Below, piece after piece: positions 13,581-24,250 of a DNA stretch of 64,000 nucleotides. The translations under genes were made by a program, and so were the position numbers. Where the stretch lies: contig NC_092635.1 in assembly GCF_039555335.1 (NCBI RefSeq), positions 53,573,755 through 53,637,754 on the forward strand, read 5' to 3'. The notes under the pieces were generated by a model. It did no database searches. It had not been told where the DNA came from and saw nothing but the letters and a program-made list of their open reading frames with translations. This DNA comes from Amphiura filiformis. Lineage: Eukaryota > Echinodermata > Ophiuroidea > Amphilepidida > Amphiuridae. Positions within the stretch are counted from its first letter, which is position 1. Every line of letters starts with the position of its first letter.

Positions 13581-14054
13581 TCGTTGTATCGTCATCTTTG
13601 ATGCAAATAGTTGTCGTAATTTGGCAATCTGCAAGGCTCCCTTTGAAGGATTCGAAAGAGCTACTTCGAAACATTCGGTTTCCTCAACAATCATGTCGTC
13701 GTCTATGTCTACAGTAAACATGGCGATGTTTATACTACTTCGAAGGTAACAGAAGTTGTTGGCAGTGTATAGTCAGTGTTTGATGTTGTGATGTCTTTTT
13801 CAACAAGGGCTAGAAAAGAGTGAATGAATAAAGAATTAATCATAGTTATTTTGAAACCAGGCCCCTCGGCGACAAAAGCATTCAAAACAAAGGTCCTTTC
13901 TCCAAAACTGACAACGTGAACATAAATATGTTCCTACTGTATGCACTTACTTATCGTAGATTGATCGGTCCCTCTCCAGTTCGGATTACATTCACATCTA
14001 ATGATGTGTCGCCTTCAAGAACACAATAGAATTCTCTTTCAAATTTGAAAACAC
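13581..14054 (-). CDS. Calx-beta module, array unit 12 (type B), both exons frameshifted
   Basis: Exon b 13581-13809 is 229 bp with two deletions: the A-run after NPS, and one C in the acttccgaagg stretch near 13740. Exon a 13951-14054 is 104 bp (G-run). This is one of the two most damaged copies. Confidence 0.83.
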
Positions 14055-14773
14055 CTGCAATGAGAAGATATTAAACAAGCAAGATTATATTTAAATGTAT
14101 TCATATAAGAACAAAACAAATGCCCAATATTTTGGGACTGAGTGTTACGAAGTCTGAGAGAGTGAACCAAAACCTTTTCAACTCCATGCTGTTTGCTAAT
14201 AGCATTTGCTATTGGTAAGCGAAGTTGAACAGCCATCAATTTTTATTCTGACGCCTATCTCATGCTAGATAAATCAGCTTCCTAAAATTTGACTGTGCAA
14301 CTGGACTTAATCGAATACGTAGAAAATCAGTTTTAAAAATCAAAGAAAGATGACACAATCAAAGTTGATATGAATAAGCACTAGCAATGTACATATCTAA
14401 CACAAATCACAAGTCCATGTCTATATTAAAGATTTGTACACTTTCAAAATGAGTTTATTTTACATAAAACACTGAGCTACCCTGGAGCAAAATTAGAATT
14501 ACCAACTTGCTTGATTTTCGAACAAAAATAAAGAAGAACAGATACGCACTTTAGTTTTTCTCGTACGAAAGAATAAATGTTACTGTGAACTTCAAAATAC
14601 AATATTCTTATTGGAAATTAATGTGAGAGTAACTAGTAGTAAAAATTACATTTGAAAAAGTATGTCTATAATAACGTATTTGTAGTTTAGATGTTTTCTG
14701 TAAAGCTGGATTAGAAAACGTATCATTTTAAATTTTGATACTTGCATGGTAAATAAAACCAAATACCACTTAC

Positions 14774-15248
14774 TCGTTGTATCGTCATCTTTGATGCAAA
14801 TAGTTGTCGTAATTTGGCAATCTGCAAGGCTCCCATTTGAAGGATTCGAAAGAGCTACTTGAAACATTCGGTTTCTCAACAATCATGTCGTCGTCTATGT
14901 CTACAGTAAACATGGCGATGTTTATACTACTTCCGAAGGTAACAGAAGTTGTTGGCAGTGTATAGTCAGTGTTTGATGTTGTGATGTCTTTTTCAACAAG
15001 GGCTAGAAAAGAGTGAATGAATAAAGAATTAATCATAGTTATTTTGAAACCAGGCCCCTCGACGACAAAAGCATTTAAAACAAAGGTCCTTTCTCCAAAA
15101 ATGACAACGTGAACATAAATATGTTCCTACTGTATGCACTTACTTATCGTAGATTGATCGGTCCCCTCTCCAGTTCGGATTACATTCACATCTAATGATG
15201 TGTCGCCTTCAAGAACACAATAGAATTCTCTTTCAAATTTGAAAACAC
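14774..15248 (-). CDS. Calx-beta module, array unit 13 (type C), exon b with two deletions
   Basis: Exon a 15144-15248 is intact. Exon b 14774-15002 is 229 bp: it has the TTCGAA loss shared with units 5, 8 and 19, plus a private loss of one base in the tttcctc stretch near 14875. Confidence 0.83.
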
Positions 15249-15966
15249 CTGCAATGAGAAGATATTAAACAAGCAAGATTATATTTAAATGTATTAATAT
15301 CAGAACAAAACAAATGCCCAATATTTTGGGACTGAGTGTTACGAAGTCTGAGAGAGTGAACAAAAAACTTTTCAACTCCATGCTGTTTGCTAATAGCATT
15401 TGCTATTAGTAAGCGAAGTTGAACAGCCATCAATTTCATTCTTACGCCTATTTCATGCTAGATAAATCAGCTTCCTAAAATTTGACTGTGCAACTGGACT
15501 TAATCGAATACGTAGAAAATCAGTTTTAAAAATCAAAGAAAGATGACACAATCAAAGTTGATATGAATAAGCACTAGCAATGTACATGTCTAACACAAAT
15601 CACTAGTCCATGTCTATATTAAAGATTTGTACACTTTCAAAATGAGTTTATTTTACATAAAACACTGAGCTACCTTGGAGCAAAATTAGAATTACCAACT
15701 TGCTTGATTTTCGAACAAAAATAAAGAAGAACAGATACGCACTTTAGTTTTTCTCGTACGAAAGAATAAATGTTACTGTGAACTTCAAAATACAATATTC
15801 TTATTGGAAATTAATGTGAGAGTAACTAGTAGTAAAAATTACATTTGAAAAAGTATGTCTATAATAACGTATTTGTAGTTTAGATGTTTTCTGTAAAGCT
15901 GGATTAGAAAACGTATCATTTTAAATTTTGATACTTGCATGGTAAATAAAAACAAATACCACTTAC

Positions 15967-16443
15967 TCGTTGTATCGTCATCTTTGATGCAAATAGTTGT
16001 CGTAATTTGGCAATCTGCAAGGCTCCCTTTTGAAGGATTCGAAAGAGCTACTTCGAAACATTCGGTTTCCTCAACAATCATGTCGTCGTCTATGTCTACA
16101 GTAAACATGGCGATGTTTATACTACTTCCGAAGGTAACAGCAGTTGTTGGCAGTGTATAGTCAGTGTTTGATGTTGTGATGTCTTTTTCAACAAGGGCTA
16201 GAAAAGAGTGAATGAATAAAGAATTAATCATAGTTATTTTGAAACCAGGCCCCTCGGCGACAAAAGCATTCAAAACAAAGGTCCTTTCTCCAAAAATGAC
16301 CACGTGAACATAAATATGTTAATACTGTATGCACTTACTTATCGTAGATTGATCGGTCCCCTCTCCAGTTCGGATTACATTCACATCTAATGATGTGTCG
16401 CCTTCAAGAACACAATAGAATTCTCTTTCAAATTTGAAAACAC
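15967..16443 (-). CDS. Calx-beta module, array unit 14 (type A), both exons in frame
   Basis: Exon a 16339-16443 (105 bp) and exon b 15967-16197 (231 bp) are open. It shares TTAVTF with unit 1, 13 units away, consistent with exchange between distant A units. The upstream intron has the longest spacing (1272 bp to unit 15). Confidence 0.9.
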
Positions 16444-17238
16444 CTGCAATGAGAAGATATTAAACAAGCAAGAATATATTTAAATGTATTAATATAAGAA
16501 CAAAACAAATGCCCAATATTTTGGGACTGAGTGTTACGAAGTCTGAGAGAGTGAACCAAAACCTTTTCAACTCCATGCTGTTTGCTAATAGCATTTGCTA
16601 TTGGTAAGCGAAGTTGAACAGCCATCAATTTCATTCTGACGCCTATCTCATGCTAGATAAATCAGCTTCCTAAAATTTGACTGTGCAACTGGACTTAATC
16701 GAATACGTAGAAAATCAGTTTCTCTCATGCTATATAAATCAGCATCCTAAAATTTGACTGTGCAACTGGACTTAATCGAATACGTAGAAAATCAGTTTAA
16801 AAAATCAAAGAAAGATGACACAATCAAAGTTGATATGAATAAGCACTAGCAATGTACATATCTAACACAAATCACAAGTCCATGTCTATATTAAAGATTT
16901 GTACACTTTCAAAATGAGTTTATTTTACATAAAACACTGAGCTACCCTGGAGCAAAATTAGAATTACCAACTTGCTTGATTTTCGAACAAAAATAAAGAA
17001 GAACAGATACGCACTTTAGTTTTTCTCGTACGAAAGAATAAATGTTACTGTGAACTTCAAAATACAATATTCTTATTGGAAATTAATGTGAGAGTAACTA
17101 GTAGTAAAAATTACATTTGAAAAAGTATGTCTATAATAACGTATTTGTAGTTTAGATGTTTTCTGTAAAGCTGGATTAGAAAACGTATCATTTTAAATTT
17201 TGATACTTGCATGGTAAATAAAAACAAATACCACTTAC

Positions 17239-17713
17239 TCGTTGTATCGTCATCTTTGATGCAAATAGTTGTCGTAATTTGGCAATCTGCAAGGCTCCCT
17301 TTTGAAGGATTCGAAAGAGCTACTTCGAAACATTCGGTTTCCTCAACAATCATGTCGTCGTCTATGTCTACAGTAAACATGGCGATGTTTATACTACTTC
17401 CGAAGGTAACAGAAGTTGTTGGCAGTGTATAGTCAGTGTTTGATGTTGTGATGTCTTTTTCAACAAGGGCTAGAAAAGAGTGAATGAATAAAGAATTAAT
17501 CATAGTTATTTTGAAACCAGGCCCCTCGGCGACAAAAGCATTCAAAACAAAGGTCCTTTCTCCAAAATGACAACGTGAACATAAATATGTTCCTACTGTA
17601 TGCACTTACTTATCGTAGATTGATCGGTCCCTCTCCAGTTCGGATTACATTCACATCTAATGATGTGTCGCCTTCAAGAACACAATAGAATTCTCTTTCA
17701 AATTTGAAAACAC
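17239..17713 (-). CDS. Calx-beta module, array unit 15 (type B), exon a frameshifted
   Basis: Exon b 17239-17469 is intact (SKGSL). Exon a 17610-17713 is 104 bp from the recurrent G-run loss. Confidence 0.85.
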
Positions 17714-18431
17714 CTGCAATGAGAAGATATTAAACAAGCAAGATTATATTTAAATGTATTCATATAAGAACAAAACAAATGCCCAATATTTTGGGACTGA
17801 GTGTTACGAAGTCTGAGAGAGTGAACAAAAACCTTTTCAACTCCATGCTGTTTGCTAATAGCATTTGCTATTGGTAAGCGAAGTTGAACAGCCATCAATT
17901 TCATCCTGACGCCTATCTCATGCTAGATAAATCAGCTTCCTAAAATTTGACTGTGCAACTGGACTTAATCGAATACGTAGAAAATCAGTTTTAAAAATCA
18001 AAGAAAGATGACACAATCAAAGTTGATATGAATAAGCACTAGCAATGTACATATCTAACACAAATCACAAGTCCATGTCTATATTAAAGATTTGTACACT
18101 TTCAAAATGAGTTTATTTTACATAAAACACTGAGCTACCCTGGAGCAAAATTTGAATTACCAACTTGCTTGATTTTCGAACAAAAATAAAGAAGAACAGA
18201 TACGCACTTTAGTTTTTCTCGTACGAAAGAATAAATGTTACTGTGAACTTCAAAATACAATATTCTTATTGGAAATTAATGTGAGAGTAACTAGTAGTAA
18301 AAATTACATTTGAAAAAATATGTCTATAATAACGTAATTGTAGTTTAGATGTTTTCTGTAAAGCTGGATTAGAAAACGTATCATTTTAAATTTTGATACT
18401 TGCATGGTAAATAAAAACAAATACCACTTAC

Positions 18432-18907
18432 TCGTTGTATCGTCATCTTTGATGCAAATAGTTGTCGTAATTTGGCAATCTGCAAGGCTCCCATTTGAAG
18501 GATTCGAAAGAGCTACTTCGAAACATTCGGTTTCCTCAACAATCATGTCGTCGTCTATGTCTACAGTAAACATGGCGATGTTTATACTACTTCCGAAGGT
18601 AACAGAAGTTGTTGGCAGTGTATAGTCAGTGTTTGATGTTGTGATGTCTTTTTCAACAAGGGCTAGAAAAGAGTGAATGAATAAAGAATTAATCATAGTT
18701 ATTTTGAAACCAGGCCCCTCGACGACAAAAAGCATTCAAAACAAAGGTCCTTTCTCCAAAATGACAACGTGAACATAAATATGTTCCTACTGTATGCACT
18801 TACTTATCGTAGATTGATCGGTCCCTCTCCAGTTCGGATTACATTCACATCTAATGATGTGTCGCCTTCAAGAACACAATAGAATTCTCTTTCAAATTTG
18901 AAAACAC
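18432..18907 (-). CDS. Calx-beta module, array unit 16 (type C), exon a frameshifted
   Basis: Exon b 18432-18662 is intact with NPSNGSL. Exon a 18804-18907 is 104 bp. The 140-bp internal intron has one extra A (18724-18730 region), an indel outside the coding sequence. Confidence 0.85.
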
Positions 18908-19625
18908 CTGCAATGAGAAGATATTAAACAAGCAAGATTATATTTAAATGTATTAATATCAGAACAAAACAAATGCCCAATATTTTGGGACTGAGTGTTA
19001 CGAAGTCTGAGAGAGTGAACAAAAAACTTTTCAACTCCATGCTGTTTGCTAATAGCATTTGCTATTGGTAAGCGAAGTTGAACAGCCATCAATTTCATTC
19101 TTACGCCTATTTCATGCTAGATAAATCAGCTTCCTAAAATTTGACTGTGCAACTGGACTTAATCGAATACGTAGAAAATCAGTTTTAAAAATCAAAGAGA
19201 GATGACACAATCAAAGTTGATATGAATAAGCACTAGCAATGTACATGTCTAACACAAATCACTAGTCCATGTCTATATTAAAGATTTGTACACTTTCAAA
19301 ATGAGTTTATTTTATATAAAACACTGAGCTACCTTGGAGCAAAATTAGAATTACCAACTTGCTTGATTTTCGAACAAAAATAAAGAAGAACAGATACGCA
19401 CTTTAGTTTTTCTCGTACGAAAGAATAAATGTTACTGTGAACTTCAAAATACAATATTCTTATTGGAAATTAATGTGAGAGTAACTAGTAGTAAAAATTA
19501 CATTTGAAAAAGTATGTCTATAATAACGTATTTGTAGTTTAGATGTTTTCTGTAAAGCTGGATTAGAAAACGTATCATTTTAAATTTTGATACTTGCATG
19601 GTAAATTAAAACAAATACCACTTAC

Positions 19626-20101
19626 TCGTTGTATCGTCATCTTTGATGCAAATAGTTGTCGTAATTTGGCAATCTGCAAGGCTCCCTTTGAAGGATTCGA
19701 AAGAGCTACTTCGAAACATTCGGTTTCCTCAACAATCATGTCGTCGTCTATGTCTACAGTAAACATGGCGATGTTTATACTACTTCCGAAGGTAACAGAA
19801 GTTGTTGGCAGTGTATAGTCAGTGTTTGATGTTGTGATGTCTTTTTCAACAAGGGCTAGAAAAGAGTGAATGAATAAAGAATTAATCATAGTTATTTTGA
19901 AACCAGGCCCCTCGGCGACAAAAGCATTCAAAACAAAGGTCCTTTCTCCAAAACTGACAACGTGAACATAAATATGTTCCTACTGTATGCACTTACTTAT
20001 CGTAGATTGATCGGTCCCCTCTCCAGTTCGGATTACATTCACATCTAATGATGTGTCGCCTTCAAGAACACAATAGAATTCTCTTTCAAATTTGAAAACA
20101 C
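19626..20101 (-). CDS. Calx-beta module, array unit 17 (type B), exon b frameshifted
   Basis: Exon a 19997-20101 is intact. Exon b 19626-19855 is 230 bp (A-run loss). From this unit to the right the regular A-B-C order is lost. Confidence 0.85.
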
Positions 20102-20818
20102 CTGCAATGAGAAGATATTAAACAAGCAAGATTATATTTAAATGTATTCATATAAGAACAAAACAAATGCCCAATATTTTGGGACTGAGTGTTACGAAGT
20201 CTGAGAGAGTGAACAAAAACCTTTTCAACTCCATGCTGTTTGCTAATAGCATTTGCTATTGGTAAGCGAAGTTGAACAGCCATCAATTTCATCCTGACGC
20301 CTATCTCATGCTAGATAAATCAGCTTCCTAAAATTTGACTGTGCAACTGGACTTAATCGAGTACGTAGAAAATCAGTTTTAAAATTCAAAGAAAGATGAC
20401 ACAATCAAAGTTGATATGAATAAGCACTAGCAATGTAATGTCTAACACAAATCACAAGTCCATGTCTATATTAAAGATTTGTACACTTTCAAAATGAGTT
20501 TATTTTACATAAAACACTGAGCTACCCTGGAGCAAAATTAGAATTACCAACTTGCTTGATTTTCGAACAAAAATAAAGAAGAACAGATACGCACTTTAGT
20601 TTTTCTCGTACGAAAGAATAAATGTTACTGTGAACTTCAAAATACAATATTCTTATTGGAAATTAATGTGAGAGTAACTAGTAGTAAAAATTACATTTGA
20701 AAAAGTATGTCTATAATAACGTATTTGTAGTTTAGATGTTTTCTGTAAAGCTGGATTAGAAAACGTATCATTTTAAATTTTGATACTTGCATGGTAAATT
20801 AAAACAAATACCACTTAC

Positions 20819-21294
20819 TCGTTGTATCGTCATCTTTGATGCAAATAGTTGTCGTAATTTGGCAATCTGCAAGGCTCCCATTTGAAGGATTCGAAAGAGC
20901 TACTTCGAAACATTCGGTTTCCTCAACAATCATGTCGTCGTCTATGTCTACAGTAAACATGGCGATGTTTATACTACTTCCGAAGGTAACAGAAGTTGTT
21001 GGCAGTGTATAGTCAGTGTTTGATGTTGTGATGTCTTTTTCAACAAGGGCTAGAAAAGAGTGAATGAATAAAGAATTAATCATAGTTATTTTGAAACCAG
21101 GCCCCTCGGCGACAAAAGCATTCAAAACAAAGGTCCTTTCTCCAAAATGACAACGTGAACATAAATATGTTCCTACTGTATGCACTTACTTATCGTAGAT
21201 TGATCGGTCCCCTCTCCAGTTCGGATTACATTCACATCTAATGATGTGTCGCCTTCAAGAACACAATAGAATTCTCTTTCAAATTTGAAAACAC
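20819..21294 (-). CDS. Calx-beta module, array unit 18 (B/C hybrid), both exons in frame
   Basis: Exon a 21190-21294 (105 bp) and exon b 20819-21049 (231 bp) are open. Exon b has the type-C NPSNGSL, while the following intron and exon a side have B variants (ctcggcgac, attcatataag). The crossover therefore lies between about 20890 and 21110. Confidence 0.9.
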
Positions 21295-22012
21295 CTGCAA
21301 TGAGAAGATATTAAACAAGCAAGATTATATTTAAATGTATTCATATAAGAACAAAACAAATGCCCAATATTTTGGGACTGAGTGTTACGAAGTCTGAGAG
21401 AGTGAACAAAAACCTTTTCAACTCCATGCTGTTTGCTAATAGCATTTGCTATTGGTAAGCGAAGTTGAACAGCCATCAATTTCATCCTGAGGCCTATCTC
21501 ATGCTAGATAAATCAGCTTCCTAAAATTTGACTGTGCAACTGGACTTAATCGAGTACGTAGAAAATCAGTTTTAAAAATCAAAGAAAGATGACACAATCA
21601 AAGTTGATATGAATAAGCACTAGCAATGTATATGTCTAACACAAATCACAAGTCCATGTCTATATTAAAGATTTGTACACTTTCAAAATGAGTTTATTTT
21701 ACATAAAACACTGAGCTACCCTGGAGCAAAATTAGAATTACCAACTTGCTTGATTTTCGAACAAAAATAAAGAAGAACAGATACGCACTTTAGTTTTTCT
21801 CGTACCAAAGAATAAATGTTACTGTGAACTTCAAAATACAATATTCTTATTGGAAATTAATGTGAGAGTAACTAGTAGTAAAAATTACATTTGAAAAAAT
21901 ATGTCTATAATAACGTATTTGTAGTTTAGATGTTTTCTGTAAAGCTGGATTAGAAAACGTATCATTTTAAATTTTGATACTTGCATGGTAAATAAAAACA
22001 AATACCACTTAC

Positions 22013-22485
22013 TCGTTGTATCGTCATCTTTGATGCAAATAGTTGTCGTAATTTGGCAATCTGCAAGGCTCCCATTTGAAGGATTCGAAAGAGCTACTTG
22101 AAACATTCGGTTTCCTCAACAATCATGTCGTCGTCTATGTCTACAGTAAACATGGCGATGTTTATACTACTTCCGAAGGTAACAGAAGTTGTTGGCAGTG
22201 TATAGTCAGTGTTTGATGTTGTGATGTCTTTTTCAACAAGGGCTAGAAAAGAGTGAATGAATAAAGAATTAATCATAGTTATTTTGAAACCAGGCCCTCG
22301 GCGACAAAAGCATTCAAAACAAAGGTCCTTTCTCCAAAATGACAACGTGAACATAAATATGTTCCTACTGTATGCACTTACTTATCGTAGATTGATCGGT
22401 CCCTCTCCAGTTCGGATTACATTCACATCTAATGATGTGTCGCCTTCAAGAACACAATAGAATTCTCTTTCAAATTTGAAAACAC
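22013..22485 (-). CDS. Calx-beta module, array unit 19 (C-like, first module of the array), both exons frameshifted
   Basis: Exon b 22013-22242 is 230 bp (TTCGAA loss) and exon a 22382-22485 is 104 bp (G-run loss). It is the most 5' array module in the transcript and follows the single-copy exon 25376-25633; the phase-1 joint makes DDDDAPS then VFKFEREF. It mixes C variants (taatatcag) with A/B variants (ctattggtaag, ctgacgcctatctc). Confidence 0.83.
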
Positions 22486-22767
22486 CTGCAATGAGAAGAT
22501 ATTAAACAAGCAAGATTATATTTAAATGTATTAATATCAGAACAAAACAAATGCCCAATATTTTGGGACTGAGTGTTACGAAGTCTGAGAGAGTGAACAA
22601 TAAACTTTTCAACTCCATGCTGTTTGCTAATAGCATTTGCTATTGGTAAGCGAAGTTGAACAGCCATCAATTTCATTCTGACGCCTATCTCATGCTAGAT
22701 AAATCAGCTTCCTAAAATTTGACTGTGCAACTGGACTTAATCGAATACGTAGAAAATCAGTTTTAAA

Positions 22768-22919
22768 AGTCAAACAATTTCGTGTCTATATTAAAGATTT
22801 GTACATAATTTCAAAATCAATTAATTGTAAAGAAGGAATAAATGCTACTGTGAACTTCAAAATACAATATTCTTATTGGAAATTAATGTGAGAGTAACTA
22901 GTAGTAAAAATTACATTTA
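22768..22919 (-). repeat. Truncated right-hand edge of the array
   Basis: After unit 19 the intron sequence continues in degenerate form. About 150 bp of unit sequence is missing or diverged, in several interruptions between 22768 and 22845. The unit sequence then resumes (ctgtgaacttcaaaatac) up to acattt at 22914-22919, where it stops abruptly. This edge copy looks older than the array. Confidence 0.75.
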
Positions 22920-23132
22920 ATAATCACATCATAAAATACATTAAAATTAACAAAAGAATATACGAACACCCCCAGGACACGCTGAAAACCTGTGTTGGCA
23001 GGCCATGAAGCAGGCAAGAGGGCCTTAAAAAGCCAACACAAAACACAATATAAAAATACAACTATTACAAAATACAAATGCCAACATTGTTTTTAACACA
23101 TCAAATGAGGACGTGGGGAGAGATGCATATCT

Positions 23133-23160
23133 GCAAGCAAGCAAGCAAGCAAGCAAGCAA
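23133..23160. repeat. (GCAA)7 microsatellite
   Basis: Seven exact copies of gcaa followed by a G-run, in the C-terminal part of the retroelement relic. Confidence 0.97.
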
Positions 23161-23841
23161 GGGGGGAGCTAGATTTTAAGGTAAGGAGCCGCCTCCCAAT
23201 GAGGCTCATTGCGGGCGTTACAGATTGTAAAGCTGCTGACGAGCGCGATCTTACTAATCTCCCGGACCAATTGCTTGGAGAATTTGGCTCCTGCAAATTT
23301 GAAGGTGTCGCGCAATATTCCCACGTTCTCATTTGTAACCAGACCCCTGGACCCAATTTCAAAACAGTTCAGGTAACATTTGAACCCTTTTTGGATGATA
23401 TCTGATTGCAAATTTTGGTACTTGGAAAATTTCCGCTCGTGGGCGGTTTGGATATTTGTTTCTAGAAGAACGATAAGCTCGAATATATGAATGGACTTTT
23501 TATGGTTGTCAATGATGATAAGATCGGGGTTTTGAGCCGTAGGCAGGATATTTGGTGGAAGAGTGCCACCTGTTATTGTGTATCCGGGGAGGTCGGCAAA
23601 AATAATACAATTGTCCTTTATTAATAATATGTGTGAGGATACTATTGTGCCGCCAGGTATACCTGCTTTGCTGGAGAGACACAGCACAATTGTTCAAAAC
23701 ATGGAGGAGGGTTTGAGTGTTGTGACATAACTTGCATTTTGCATTGACTCTCTAACCCAAGTTCGGAGGTTGGTGAAAGTGGGCAAAAAGTCAATGCAAG
23801 ATCTAACAGCAAATCTCAAGACCCCCTGGGTAAGTTATAGA

Positions 23842-24000
23842 CAGGGACAGGCGATTTGCGCAGAACATTTTTTCCGCGCAATTCCGCGCAATTGGCTATT
23901 TTTTTCCTATGGGTAGGGATACATGATTTGCACTGAAAAAAAAGTTCCGCGCAATTCCGCGCAATTTGCTATTTTTTTCCGCGCAAACTGCCTGTCCCTG
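23842..24000. mobile_element. hAT-type MITE, 159 bp, with 8-bp target duplication
   Basis: Ends are cagggacaggcgatttgcgc on the left and the inverse gcgcaaactgcctgtccctg on the right: 20-bp terminal inverted repeats with two mismatches. It is flanked by the direct repeat gttataga at 23834-23841 and 24001-24008. CAGGG termini and an 8-bp duplication are typical of hAT elements. It interrupts the retroelement relic, so it is the younger insertion. The interior has repeated ttccgcgcaa words and no coding capacity. Confidence 0.9.
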
Positions 24001-24250
24001 GTTATAGATCATCGACTTCCAAGTAAGGTCGCTGTTCTCAGCCTCAATAAGTTTTAGCATGTTACCTTGGGCGACAAGGGGCTGCATATAATTTCTCCAT
24101 TCCCTTTGTTTTTCACAGGTGAGTTCCTTTTTGACGCTTTCCTTGACTACCTTCCATTTGGGCCTAATTTCTTCGGCAGCAGAATCTTGCATGATGCAGT
24201 CATGTCTACAGTAGAATTCACCTCGACCTTTGCAGGACTTAAACCCCATT

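Larger units (their letters stand above)
1..22919 (-). repeat. Higher-order tandem array of Calx-beta exon pairs (19 units, continues off left edge)
   Basis: Nineteen head-to-tail copies of one genomic segment, each carrying two exons on the minus strand. Distances between successive exon-b donors are about 1194 bp or about 1269 bp. The longer units contain an extra intronic duplication of about 72-77 bp (in unit 1, 754-825 and 826-898). Introns are as well conserved as exons, so the amplification is recent or homogenised by unequal exchange. Diagnostic variants sort units into type A (72-77 bp duplication), type B (none, shared A-like variants) and type C (cccatttg in exon b, cctcgacgac, taatatcag, ctattagtaag). 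Left to right the order is A C A B C A B C A C A B C A B C B B/C C'. Position 1 falls inside a unit, so the true copy number is unknown. Confidence 0.97.
22920..24250 (-). mobile_element. 5'-truncated, broken non-LTR retrotransposon (CCHC knuckle plus endonuclease-like C-terminus)
   Basis: Minus-strand relic. At 23736-23686 it encodes KCKLCHNTQTLLHVLNNC, a C-X2-C-X7-H-X4-C knuckle, followed by RYTWRHNSIL. In another frame, 23687-23169, comes a 172-residue stretch with PDLIIID, FELIVLLETNI, AHERKFSKY and FEIGSRG. This order, CCHC then a PD...E-type restriction-like endonuclease, matches the C-terminus of non-LTR elements of the R2-like group. Upstream, LTWKSMIYN at about 24010 belongs to the same reading. 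A frameshift lies between knuckle and endonuclease, and a MITE splits the element at 23842-24000. The 3' end appears to sit at 22920, directly against the array. No reverse-transcriptase catalytic box remains. The order fits the family, but assignment to a clade is inference. Confidence 0.75.

Noticed and set aside
1..22919. Regularly spaced near-identical repeats as a possible CRISPR or rDNA-like array
   Set aside because: Units of 1.2 kb with introns and GT-AG splice sites in a eukaryotic setting; no short repeat-spacer structure and no rRNA sequence.
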